From NCBI GenBank assembly GCA_964035775.1, contig OZ038313.1:4603408-4667407 (forward strand): a stretch of DNA of 64,000 nucleotides, written 5' to 3'. The stretch comes from Osedax frankpressi. Its lineage: Eukaryota; Annelida; Polychaeta; Sabellida; Siboglinidae. Shown in pieces: positions 1-10,837 of the stretch; the first letter of the stretch is position 1; each line of letters starts with the position of its first letter. The notes beneath the pieces were generated by a model. The model was not told the origin of the DNA, did no database searches, and saw only the letters and a program-made list of their open reading frames with translations. Both the position numbers and the translations under genes were made by a program.

Positions 1-1580
1 CATTATTCAATTAAAATGAAATTAATTTATTATTATTTATATAATATTAATTTTACGATTATATATTTTACACCACATATAGACAGCATTTTTGATGTTT
101 GTAAATTCTTTAGCGTTATTTTTGAATTATGACATCATTTTCAATGACATATATACATTAATACAAGTATACAAATAGTATTATTAATAATTCTTAATAA
201 TGGTAAATGAAGAGTGGGGTTAATAATACTGTTACCTTCGTATACATATTGCTTTACTTTTAAAATAAAACCACATTATATTATATTTATTTTATGCTTT
301 GACATATTTATAAACAATATAAAAAATGAACCTATTATTTCATTGTTAAAGGTTGTGTTTTATTCTACACCGGCCCACACTATTTGTTCTGTATTATTGA
401 CTTTTATCTCTTTATTTCCAGGTTAGATCATCTTGTAATATCTATTGTAGAAATATTGTAGTAGAAAGTCTTGTAGTTATTATAGTAGTTATTGTAAAAT
501 ATATTGTAGTTGTTATGATTGTTATTATTGTAATAGTTATTCTATTTATATGTTGAGTTTAGATTCGGTTTGGGTATAAATTTAAAATAAATTAAATGCC
601 AGGCTTCTATAATTCAGAATTCAAATTAAATCTGTTTATAAATAATGAAATAAAATTGTTAGTGAATTTTCGATATTCAATATATTTTTTCTATTTAATT
701 TAAATAACAATTTTTTATTTAAATGCTTTGCGAAATCACAAACAAAAACATGTTAAAACTAAATTGTATTTCGAAGTATTTGCTCTAAATTGCCTAACTT
801 TTAAAAAGCAACAGATTTACAACCGTAACTTAATTTAAACTTACAAAAAGAACCACCGAATATCTTAGATCTTATAATCAATGATAATAAGAATTACATT
901 ACCTATATTAATATATTTCGTATGTTCAGATCACTAGTATTAATTTGATACCAAAATACATTTTGAAGCACTTAAACAACAAATAATACTATATAGTTAT
1001 ATAAATAAACTAGAACATGATATATATGACTGAGCCTATGAACTTTTAACTTGGAATATTTCAATAAATCACTTATTAATTTACTAATTATTTGGTAATT
1101 TGGAAAATAGTTGTAGTTTTAAAAATAAGGAGTTTTTTAAATGAATCAAAAATTATTGACAACATTTGCGATAAGAATGGTCAAGTTTACTGTCGGAAAA
1201 CTTACATTACATCTCACATAAATACTAAATTCATCAATATATAAAAACTAGCATATTTATATTGACGATACTCAAATTTACATTTACTTTACTTTATAAA
1301 ATATAAACTGTAATTGATAATATCTAACTAACTATCATAATCTTTTTCGCAATTATTATTATTTATTATTATTACTATTACTATTACAATTACTATTACA
1401 ATTAATATTACCATTACGGTTTGGATATTCTATCATAACATTTTTGAACTATAGTTCAACAGCTATCAATAAAACTTCTCAAGGGTTGAACATTTATATA
1501 TTTATTATGATTATATTTCATCGGAATAATTTAAAAATAAATCACAAATTGTAATTACAATTTTACAAATAAGTTGTTCT
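1..1580. other. AT-rich spacer, no gene recognised
   Basis: No open frame here resembles a known protein. The longest (70 codons from 214) is hydrophobic and low in complexity, as expected from AT-rich noise. A short (ATT)n/(TTACTA)n-like tract lies near 1345-1415. I see nothing else. Confidence 0.6.
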
Positions 1581-1589
1581 TCACTACGA

Positions 1590-1826
1590 AATCAATAATG
1601 GCGCGAAGGATATAATTAGTTACTTGCAGACGATATAGCATTAGTACCTTACTTAAACACTTTCAACAATAGGTGAAACCTATCCGAGAACTCCTGAAGT
1701 AAAACCCCGAGCATACGCTGGAGCTGGTAGAGGAGGATAGCAATGAGAAGCTCTGCTGGAATGAAACTGTAGCGGACTGGGACTATGTTTTACACACGGC
1801 GAGGTCGGAGGTCAAAACATTGCGTA
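1590..1826 (+). pseudogene. GC-richer fragment, possible LINE reverse transcriptase relic
   Basis: This island is clearly less AT-rich than its surroundings and abuts the minisatellite that follows. One frame reads LADDIALVPYLNTFNNR before a stop, which looks like the catalytic [F/L]ADD motif of a non-LTR reverse transcriptase. Another frame further on reads NEKLCWNETVADWDYVLHTA without stops. The pieces are not in one frame and no longer domain is visible. A degraded LINE fragment is the best guess; an old exon of another gene is possible. Confidence 0.3.
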
Positions 1827-1827
1827 A

Positions 1828-2453
1828 TGTATATTATATAATGTTATATATAGTGTTATATATAGTGTTATATATAGTGTTTTATATAGTATTATATATA
1901 GTGTTATATATAGTGTTATATATAGTGTTATATATAGTGTCTATATAGTGTTATATATAGTGTTATATATAGTGTTATATATAGTATTCTATATAGTATT
2001 CTATATAGTGATATATATATAGTGTTATATATATAGTGTTATATATATAGTGTTATATATAGTGTTATATATAGTGTTATATATAGTGTTATATATAGTA
2101 TTATATATAGTGTTATATATAGTATTATATATAGTGTTATATATAGTATTATATATAGTGTTATATATAGTGTTATATATAGTGTTATATATAGTGTTAT
2201 ATATAGTGTTATATATAGTGTTATGTATAGTGTTATGTATAGTGTTATATATAGTGTTATATATAGTAGTATATATAGTGTTATATAGAATGTTATATAT
2301 AATGTTATATATAATGTTCTTTGTAGTGTTATATGTAGTGTTATATATATTGTTCTATATAGTGTTATATATAGTGTTATATACAGTATTATATATAGTG
2401 TTATATATAGTGTTATAAATAGTGTTATATATACTGTTATATATAGTGTTATA
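1828..2453. repeat. 12-bp minisatellite (S1), unit GTGTTATATATA
   Basis: About fifty tandem 12-bp units of GTGTTATATATA and variants (GTATTATATATA, GTGTTCTATATA, GTGTTATGTATA). Because 12 is divisible by three, the array is open in several frames and gives a false protein of repeated LYIV. A longer relative lies at 16757-17809, followed by the same sequence. Confidence 0.95.
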
Positions 2454-2714
2454 TTTTAGCTAATACAATTTAAGTTTCTCATATTTGATATAGTTTAACA
2501 TACTAAACTATATGTAGGTATTTTATTATTATTGTTATTATACTGCTTAATGATATATTGGATTAACAGATAAATAATGTGTTAATAATTTGTTATATAA
2601 CTATTTTATATAATATAACTATGTTAATTATATAATGTATGCGTTATTTAATTCGTATTATATAAAATAGTTTGGTAAGTTATATATTTTCAGTTAGGTA
2701 CGTAGTATAATCTA

Positions 2715-2906
2715 ATGCAGGCTTTATTTCTTATTTTAATACTGGAAGTATCATATGACAACTCGCCCATGACATCAACACTTGGCATTGTGCCTTATCC
2801 GTTGAACGACACCATTCTTGACACGTCGTACTGGATGATTGAACAGGGACACTGTAAACGCACTGAAGGATTCAAGTCTCGTATACACTCGGCTCAACCT
2901 AAATAA
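2715..2906 (+). CDS. 63-codon open frame, unknown, doubtful as a gene
   Basis: The frame encodes a hydrophobic start (MQALFLILILEV) and then a normal-looking mixed segment containing NDTILDTSYWMIEQGHC. I do not recognise the family. The block is much richer in GC than its flanks and is preceded by a possible splice acceptor (TATTTTCAG), so it could be an exon or a relic of a transposon. Compared with the copy at 18058-18249, the differences I see within the frame change residues (S to A by two substitutions, R to C). This is not the pattern of a protein under strong constraint. A non-coding RNA or a regulatory block is equally possible. Confidence 0.25.
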   Translation: MQALFLILILEVSYDNSPMTSTLGIVPYPLNDTILDTSYWMIEQGHCKRTEGFKSRIHSAQPK

Positions 2907-3020
2907 TGAATACCATCTTATCACCTGCCGTATGAACCAGTAACCACTATGCAAACATATTTTTAAATTGTAAACTTTCTTATTAAATAATATAATATAT
3001 ATCCTTAACGTCGATGTAAG

Positions 3021-3036
3021 TTACTGTAGACAGTAA
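3021..3036. repeat. Palindrome at the left edge of kelch module K1
   Basis: TTACTGTAGACAGTAA, perfect apart from its centre. The form TTACTGTATACAGTAA at 26005-26020 and 38324-38339 is a perfect 16-bp palindrome. Homology between the kelch modules starts here and the sequence to the left differs, so the palindrome marks a duplication boundary. Confidence 0.7.
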
Positions 3037-3628
3037 TATAGTTATATATATCTAAATATATTAATACAATAGTATAATAAGTATAATATTAAAATATATA
3101 TTCTAACAATAGTATACATTGTAATTAAACATCCAATGTTATATTGACACTTTCTTATGTAATATACAATTCACATCAAATCTAATAATGCAATACATTT
3201 ATTAATGAAATAACTTATTTATTTACTTTTAATCTAGGGATATGTTTCTTTACTGTGATTGGTCAGATTATTACATTTAATAGTATGTTTATTTCAAATT
3301 ATGTGTAGTAAATTAATTATCAGAATAATTAAATAAAATTCAGACTATTTATTTATCTTTTTTTTAAAACCCAATTAAAGATATCATATATTAACATATA
3401 AGTTTATCTAAAAATAGATAAATTATATTATTTAATAGGGCAATTTAGAATTTATACAATAATATTTAAATTTCAATTAATTTGAAAGTTACATAACTCT
3501 TTTTTTAGAATAAAAACTTTATTTAATTAATTAAATTATGCAGATGAGAATTTCATTAAATTATTACATTACAAAACAATGCTAAAGGAATTTTATATAA
3601 AGTGTAAGAAAGAACAATTGAAGTAAAG

Positions 3629-3641
3629 TTTATTATTTATT
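3629..3641 (-). terminator. Polyadenylation signals of K1
   Basis: On the minus strand two AATAAA hexamers (AATAAATAATAAA) lie about 26-40 bases past the ancestral stop codon. The same arrangement follows each kelch copy. Inferred from motif and position only. Confidence 0.5.
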
Positions 3642-3666
3642 GACACAACTAGATAATAATAATAAC

Positions 3667-6236
3667 TCACACATGCATTAGGACTAAACGATGACAAGAT
3701 ACATTTTCATATACTAAAGATTTAATGTTATTGTCTAATGAAATAGAATATACATTAACACCTTCACGTGTGTACAATAAACGTTTGTTTACATCAATAA
3801 CAGAATTATAATAGTTAATACTTTTGTACACAGCATTATCAATAACTGACCACTGGTCAGTAGAGATGTCATAATATTCCCCATCAGTTCTATTATCACC
3901 TCCATATACATAAATACAGTTACCCTCTAATACAGCTATATGCCTATTTCTACTGTTTAATAAAGGAGATAAAGTCTGCCATTCCTATAACGTATTACTG
4001 TATTAACATTATAACCACCAATAACATAAATGTCATCTCCATCTACTACAGTTGCATGACAACCTACAGGATAAGGTAAACTTTGACCTTTACTCCATGA
4101 GTCATTAGCTATGTCATAATATCTCACTTCATTACTATAGCTCACTTTACTCCTTCTGCCTCCAATAACAACTAATCTACCATCTGATGTTTCATTAACA
4201 CTTGATGACCAGTAAAAGTAATAGTTTGTTGGGTAACTACACACAACTACTTCTTTAGTGGCATTGTTATATTTATACATTTTACCTTCATTAAATGAGA
4301 AGATGAATAACAATTGTTTAGTTGTATAGATTACATAATCAACTGCACCAAAGTTATATTGCACTAGTCTCTCTTTAGTGGCAGAGTTGTATATGCCATC
4401 TTCTGACACATGGCATAGAGACTTAGAACTAGACTTAATGGCTCCAGGCACTTCTCTAGGCACTTCTATAGCATTGATTCTCTCTACCCCGTAATGTTTA
4501 ATTAAACCCTTGGTACAGTTATCATTTAAAATAGAGATTTTTATGTGTAATTGTTGTAGGAGTTTGTCTAACAATGGAACATTTGTATTAATAGATTTAT
4601 TCTCTAACATCATAATTTTACTACAAAGACCACAATCTACAAGTTCTAACAATGAGTTGGCATTTGGTATTCTATCTTCTACATCATATAGTACCCACAT
4701 TACTACACACTTTACTATAGCGTACTCATCCCTAGCATTTAATTCTCTATTACTTATTATAGTTAATAATTGTGTAAATGGAGTCCGCAGAAACACATAC
4801 TTCTCTAGAGTTTCTTTGTACACAGACTCTAGCTGAGACTTTACTTTCAGAAGAATCTCTTCTGGAGATATCCCCATCTCATAAGTGTAAATATACTCCA
4901 GCAAAGGAGACGAGGGGTTCTTTAGTAGATATTTGCAAATGAATTCATTGCATCTCTTTACAATAGCATCTACCTGCATTCACATTAGTTGTAGTGTTAG
5001 TTGTATGCAAATATCAATTTATATCACAATAAATCATTAATTAGCTAATTAGATTAATTATTAAATATTACACTACTGCTTTTATCTTTAGTATTAAATA
5101 AAGTGTTAATTGTCATATTCTTAAATATTAATAATTTAATAAAAGTTAAATAGATAATAAAAATGTTAATAATATATTCAAAAGTTATAATTTAATAATT
5201 AAGTAATTTAAACGTAAAAAGAAAGACAATGAGTTATTATTAGATTTTATTAAATACAATGCATTCCTTAACGAGTGAATATTAAACCTGTAAATAATGT
5301 GAGATTTCCATAACACCAGCAAAGTTATCTTCATTAATGTGGATTTCTCCAGAATAGAAGTAGTCTAAGACAAGCTGGAACATGTCTTTCTTATAATGAA
5401 ATGCTACGAGTTGTTCAGCAGACTCCTTCATCTTTGTGAGAAACATAGCTTTAAAGTATTGACTGCTGGCAGCCAACACATTTCTGTGAACCTGTTCATA
5501 TGATGTAATAAAAGTTAGATCAATAAATAATAGTTCCTTATATGGTTAATAAATAATTTACAATAAATATAATTATTAACTCATTATAAACATAATGTAA
5601 ATACTTTACTAGTAACCAAAGGACTAGATTGTATTAATCTTATAAAGTGTAAGTGTTAAACATATTTATTTAAATCATTCCTATGTTTATTTAATATATT
5701 ATTACATTACTTATTATAATGTAATGTTATATAATATACTATAAGGGGTGATATAATACATGAATTCATCCAGTTGTCTAAATATGTATGATATGATACA
5801 GTGTTGATCTTATCTTCACTTCATATCATATTTAGATTACTGAGCAACTGAACTTTGATCTTAGGAATGTATTCTATTTATAACTCCGGTTTTCATTGTT
5901 TAGGTAATATAAATGTATATAGAAATTACTTTATTGCAATATTACCATGGAATGAATATTAAACTATATAAATATTATACATGTGTCATATATATATAGT
6001 TATAGTATTTCTATGTTTACAAACACCCAAGAACTCATACAAATTAAACAGAACTTACTGGGTTAAAGTTTATAGTTAAAAATATAATAAAATATCCAGA
6101 CTACCTAGATATGAGTAATGTGATAGATTAAAACCTTGATAGATTCTCTATTATTTTCTATAATGAAATCTGTCAGAATTCCTTCTTGCTGCATAGATTT
6201 TAAATTTTCAAGTATATTCTTTGCTTCGGTATTCAT
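3667..6236 (-). pseudogene. K1: BTB-BACK-kelch gene with a frameshift in the kelch domain
   Basis: The family are substrate adaptors of Cullin-3 ubiquitin ligases: BTB binds Cul3 and the kelch propeller binds the target. Exon 1 is 6236-6135 (MNTEAKNILENL..., 34 codons), exon 2 is 5491-5288 (VHRNVLAASSQYFKAMF..., 68 codons) and exon 3 starts at 4973 (VDAIVKRCNEFICKYL...). Both introns are phase 0 with GT-AG borders (6134-5492 and 5287-4974). The ATG just before exon 3 lies inside the intron acceptor and is not a start. Relative to K2 and K3, seven bases are missing near 3975, where the intact copies have TGCCATGTGCCAT and K1 has one TGCCAT. Exon 3 therefore ends early at 3957 in RYRNGRLYLLY, losing about 105 residues of propeller. 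The rest still aligns, in another frame, down to the old stop at 3667-3669. I judge it a young pseudogene or a truncated variant. Confidence 0.85.
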
Positions 6237-6549
6237 TCTAAAAATAATGATTTAATAATGAAATAATAATGAAATAATGAATTTTATAAAAACTGAGTTA
6301 ATTAAGTAATTTTAACTACTTTTAGAATTATATAAGTTTATAAAAGTATTACAATAGTATTGTTATATTAATATACTATTTGATGTTAAAATATAAAGTA
6401 TTACGATGATGCTACTAATATTGTTATGATGTAAAAAGTGAACCTTATATTTATGTAAATAGAGTTCTTAATAAAATTGTTGAGTAAATATATAATATTT
6501 CACTTTTATTTAAAGTTAAAATATAACTGATTCTTATTGAATATTCGAG

Positions 6550-6590
6550 CGTATATATACACGAATGGGCGACGCCCATTGGGCGTGTCG
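6550..6590 (-). promoter_or_regulatory. Candidate promoter of K1 (TATA, CCAAT, GC-rich inverted repeat)
   Basis: Read on the minus strand, a GC-rich inverted repeat around ACGCCCAATGGGCGT contains a CCAAT box and is followed by GCCC and TATATATA (6552-6559), about 315 bases upstream of the K1 start codon. The CpG-rich patch stands out in AT-rich sequence. The CCAAT-to-TATA spacing is shorter than usual, so this is only a candidate. The same sequence lies upstream of K3 but not of K2. Confidence 0.3.
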
Positions 6591-6688
6591 ATAGCAATAG
6601 AAAGCGGGTGCAACATTCCATTAGGTATTGTGTAAACAAACTAATATAGGAAGTTTACATTACGTGCGTAGATGATAGTAATGCAGCT

Positions 6689-7799
6689 TGTCGTATGCAA
6701 TATGGATTGCTATGCAATATGGATTATAGCATTGAAACTAAGGAAATTCCTATTATCGTATATTGTTAAATACTTTTAAAATAATCATAAAAGTAAAATA
6801 AATTGCTTTATATAAGTATCTTACGTGTATATAAAAAATCTCGCAATTGATTAAAGCGTAATCTTACTTAAGAAATATACAACATAATATATATTATCCA
6901 TTACTCACAATAAATAAAATTCTTTTATAAGATGTTCTAGATGTCAATCAACTAAATAACCATGGCAATGAAAATAGATAAACATTATAATTTTAAAATT
7001 ATAATTAATAAATTTAATTGTATAGATACTATTTAGTAAATAGTATTTACACAATTCAATTTATTATTTAATTATTAAAAAGCCATTTTCTAATAGCATT
7101 TTTGATAAATAAATTGAAGTCCCCTGTATACCTGTATATATAGATGTTTAAGATAATATAGTATATACAATAATACAAATCTATGATTATATATTATAAA
7201 ATTATAATTTGCCGTAACAAAATAATAAATTCAATATAATAATATAGATCATATATATTTATTATCAATATATTATTAAATATTCATACACATATTTTAG
7301 GATGCATGTATTCAATCAATAAGTACTTTATATTTGAGAAAGAATGTTTCATTAGAAGCTGATCTTTTATTTTTGATCAATCTTCTAATGTTAAATATTT
7401 GTTTATAAGATGTGTTATCACGAAATTTATTATTTAATAAATAAAATAATATATCATTTGCTAGAATAAAAAAACTCATTATATAAGATGTTTTTGAAAA
7501 TAAATATTACTGATTTCAATGAAATTTTGAATTCGAAATTCACATGTAAAAATTTGAATTTTAATTCAAAATACTTTAGACACGCCTATAAGTAAATAAA
7601 TAAATTTATCAATATAATATTTTATAAAAATATTATAGTAAAAATGTATTTTAATACAAAATAACTATAAATGCAATTAGTATTTTTATAGTTTGTACTA
7701 TATATTTTTAAATAATTGATTTGTAAATGTATACAAAAATATCAGATTATGTCACATGTTATAATCCATATTGCATAGCAATCCATATTGCATACGACA
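6689..7799 (-). mobile_element. E1: non-autonomous Ginger-like element, left arm of palindrome
   Basis: It is bounded by inverted terminal repeats of about 40 bp starting TGTCGTATGCAATATGGATT. Each repeat holds two tandem copies of TATGCAATATGGATT separated by GC. The inside is 1.1 kb and AT-rich. On the minus strand a short open stretch (about 7480-7340) begins MSFFILANDILFYLLNNKF and resembles the first coding segment of the longer element E4 (from 10540). I infer that E1 is an internally deleted derivative of such an element. No clear target-site duplication is visible. Confidence 0.7.
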
Positions 7800-7803
7800 C
7801 AGC

Positions 7804-8906
7804 TGTCGTATGCAATATGCATTATAACATGTGACATAATCTGATATTTTTGTATACATTTACAAATCAATTATTTAAAAAATATATAGTACAAACTATA
7901 AAAATACTAATTGCATTTATAGTTATTTTGTATTAAAATACATTTTTACTATAATATTTTTGTAAAATATTATATTGATAAATTTATTTATTTACTTATA
8001 GGCGTGTCTAAAGTATTTTGAATTAAAATTCAAATTTTTACATGTGAATTTTTACAATATCACTGTGACATTGACTCATAAAATATTCATAATATATATA
8101 TAACTAAAATTACTAATTTTATTAACATTTGTAGGGTTTATCTATCAAAATTATTAAATATTGTATTCACTTTATCTTACGAAAATGTATACGAACAAAA
8201 AAATTCGTATAATTGTGTTTACGCTTGTTTACAAAAATGTACAGGCTGCATCGAAGAAATTAAATTATTTCAAAAATACAGAAAATATGAGATTATATAT
8301 ATTTAATAAATTAACATTGTAAAGTTGAACATATACTTTTATTTATTTATGAATCTCGTATTAGATTGTTATATAATAATAAATATCATATTGCAGATTT
8401 AAATAATATATTATTATTAAATTATTGCATATACTATATTATCTTAAACATCTATATATACAGGTATATACGGGACTTCAATTTATTTATTAAAAATGCT
8501 ATTAGTAAATGGCTTTTTAATAATTAAATAATAAATTGAATTGTGTAAATACTATTTACTAAATAGTATCTATACAATTAAATTTATTAATTATAATTTT
8601 TAAATTATAATGTTTATCTATTTTCATTGCCATGGTTATTTAGTTGATTGACATATAGAACATCCTATAAAAGAATTTTATTTATTGTGAGTAATGGATA
8701 ATATATATTATGTTGTATATTTCTTAAGTAAGAATACGCTTTAATCAATTGCGAGATTTTTTATATACACGTAAGATACTTATATAAAGCAATTTATTTT
8801 ATGTTTATGATTATTTTTAAAGTATTTAACAATATACGATAATAGGAATTTCCTTAGTTTCAATGCTATAATCCATATTGCATAGCAATCCATATTGCAT
8901 ACGACA
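7804..8906 (+). mobile_element. E2: inverted partner of E1, right arm of palindrome
   Basis: E2 is the same kind of element as E1 in opposite orientation, separated by only four bases (CAGC, 7800-7803). About 500 bp at the outer ends and 250 bp at the inner ends are close inverted copies of E1. The middle parts differ. Its left terminal repeat carries one instead of two TATGCAATATGNATT sub-repeats, while the right one has both. It has no recognisable coding segment. Confidence 0.7.
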
Positions 8907-9019
8907 GGGTATTTGATATACTTCCGTTATTATAGAAAATAAAGTGTAGTTAATAATAGTTAATAAAATATATTCTATAATAATATATATTTAATAATAT
9001 ATATCCGTTATTATTATCC

Positions 9020-10248
9020 TGAGCAAAGTGGGTTATAGCATTGAAAATAAGGTATTTTATATTATCGTATACTGTTAAATAAATTAAAAATAATCATATA
9101 AATAAAATATATTGCTTTATATATGTATCATAAGGTTATAAAAAATGCATACATTTGTAGATGCTTAATCTTACTTTTAAAAAAAATACATCATTATGTA
9201 TATTATCCATTACTCCGAATAAAATAAATTCATTTATCAGATGTTCTAGATGTCAATCAGATAAATTGTACAATGTAAAAACAATGTAAAAAGGCGATTT
9301 GGTAAATATTACCGAATCTGCTTCTTTATAATTAATTCTATGAATTTTCAAATTGATATATTTAAACATACATTCCTGAATGCCCTGATTTAGAATGAGA
9401 ACTTTTTAATATTTCATCTTTCTGAGCTTTATTCCTTACTACAATTTTCTCTTCCCCATTCTATCTCTTCATCAATACTAGTATAATTATATGAGATTAA
9501 ATTATTAATTGAAAACAATTATATGAATTATAACTATTATATGTATTGAATGGATAATGATACTAATGAAAAAATATAAATGACTGACAATTTACTAAAC
9601 GTATTGCCGAAATATGGTTTACATAATGATTATGAAGACGTATCAGATAGTTCAAACTAAATGCAGATGTTCTAAACAACTTAAAATTATACTTAGCTAG
9701 TTTTTTTAAATTGAATAAAATATAAATATCGATATTTTTAAGATATCATTAATTACTTATTATATAATCATAGTTATTTTTATAAATCAATCATTATATA
9801 ATATATTCTCAAAGTAACCATCATTTTTAATAAAATACATTTCATTTTCCGATCTCTGTAAAATTCTTCTAATGTTGAATTTGATTCGATACGGAGTATT
9901 TTCAGAGAATGAACTATTTTTTAAAAAATAGTAAATCTCATTTAATATATTATAATTATTCATTTTTAATATTTAAAGTTGAAATATATTACTATAAATA
10001 TTTGAATTTCGAGCTAGATACGCCTATAACTCGTATTGGCACGCCCACATTTTATTTATATAACATCAGATTTATTAAATATTACAAAAAAAATAAATTA
10101 TAGAATATCTTATTTATCAGTATTATTACTAGTTGTTTAATTGTAGTTTAGCATTTTTAAATAATTTATTTATAAATGTATACAATGAAATCAGATTATG
10201 TCACGTGAAACAATCCACTTTGCTCAGCAACCCATTTTGCTCATGACA
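9020..10248 (-). mobile_element. E3: diverged Ginger-like derivative with integrase fragment
   Basis: The right terminal repeat reads inward TGTCATGAGCAAAATGGGTT and then GCTGAGCAAAGTGGATTG, the same two-sub-repeat design as E1 with a different core. The left end matches E1 (TTATAGCATTGAAAATAAGG) and its terminal repeat is only partly kept. On the minus strand around 9460-9370 a segment reads KDEILKSSHSKSGHSGM, matching the integrase zinc-finger region of E4 (KNEILINFHSESGHSGM). A segment near 9905-9795 matches the E4 N-terminal module (FNIRRIL). It is an internally deleted relative of E4 in reverse orientation. Confidence 0.65.
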
Positions 10249-10261
10249 AGGAGCGTAATAG

Positions 10262-10775
10262 TGTCGTATGCAATTTGGCAAGCTATGCAATTTGGCACAC
10301 TTCCTGTGATTTTATCTATTTTCATTGTAATACAATTTAAAAAATTATATAAAAATAAATTATAATTCTACAATGATTACAAATAATGTAATTAATCATT
10401 ATTTATCACAATATATTTTTTTAATTAACATTAAATATGATTTAATTATTTTATAATTGGGCGTATTTATAGGCGTGATTAATTTGAAATTCAAATTATT
10501 ACATGTGTATAATTTTTAAATTGTTATTAATTATATTGTATGAGTTTCGATTTAGTCAAAGAAATTTATTATTTTTTATTAAATAATACATTTTCAACTA
10601 AGGCTTCACTAAATCAAAAATATAATATCAACAGAATACTGAATAATAAATTATCGAGATCTGATGATAATTTCTTCATCAAAAACAAAGGTAATTGTTA
10701 TTTAGTGTACCTATGATTGTTTCTATTCAAATTGTTATACTATCTATATTGCATAATAAACTAAATACTCGATAC

Positions 10776-10837
<62 letters not shown>

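Larger units (their letters stand above)
2456..3500. repeat. Older duplicated segment shared with 17811-18796
   Basis: From the end of the minisatellite, through a 63-codon open block, to the kelch 3' flank, this stretch aligns with 17811-18796 with scattered base changes and small indels. The part from about 3021 onward also matches the 3' flanks of the other kelch genes (from 26005 and 38324). Two duplications of different extent therefore overlap here. Confidence 0.85.

Noticed and set aside
2050-2418. Long open frame of repeated LYIV residues (also 16701-16904, 17075-17275 and the B copies)
   Set aside because: It is a direct reading of the 12-bp minisatellite, open only because the unit is a multiple of three without stops. 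It is not a credible protein.
4510-4836. 108-codon plus-strand frame opposite kelch exon 3, open in all four copies
   Set aside because: It lies wholly antisense to coding sequence that is nearly the same in all copies, so its conservation follows from the kelch gene.
4974-4979. ATG at the edge of exon 3 as the start of a shorter kelch-only protein
   Set aside because: The ATGCAG precedes GTAGATGC and forms the intron acceptor. Joining exons 1 and 2 in phase 0 gives a normal BTB-BACK order.
6451-6639. 62-codon minus-strand frame upstream of K1 (and 41765-41953)
   Set aside because: It spans the candidate promoter and AT-rich sequence, with a composition typical of chance frames and no known motif.
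6685-7803. CAGC target-site duplication flanking E1
   Set aside because: CAGC occurs near both ends, but on the left an extra T separates it from TGTCG, and E2 and the whole palindrome lack matching flanks. Too weak to claim.
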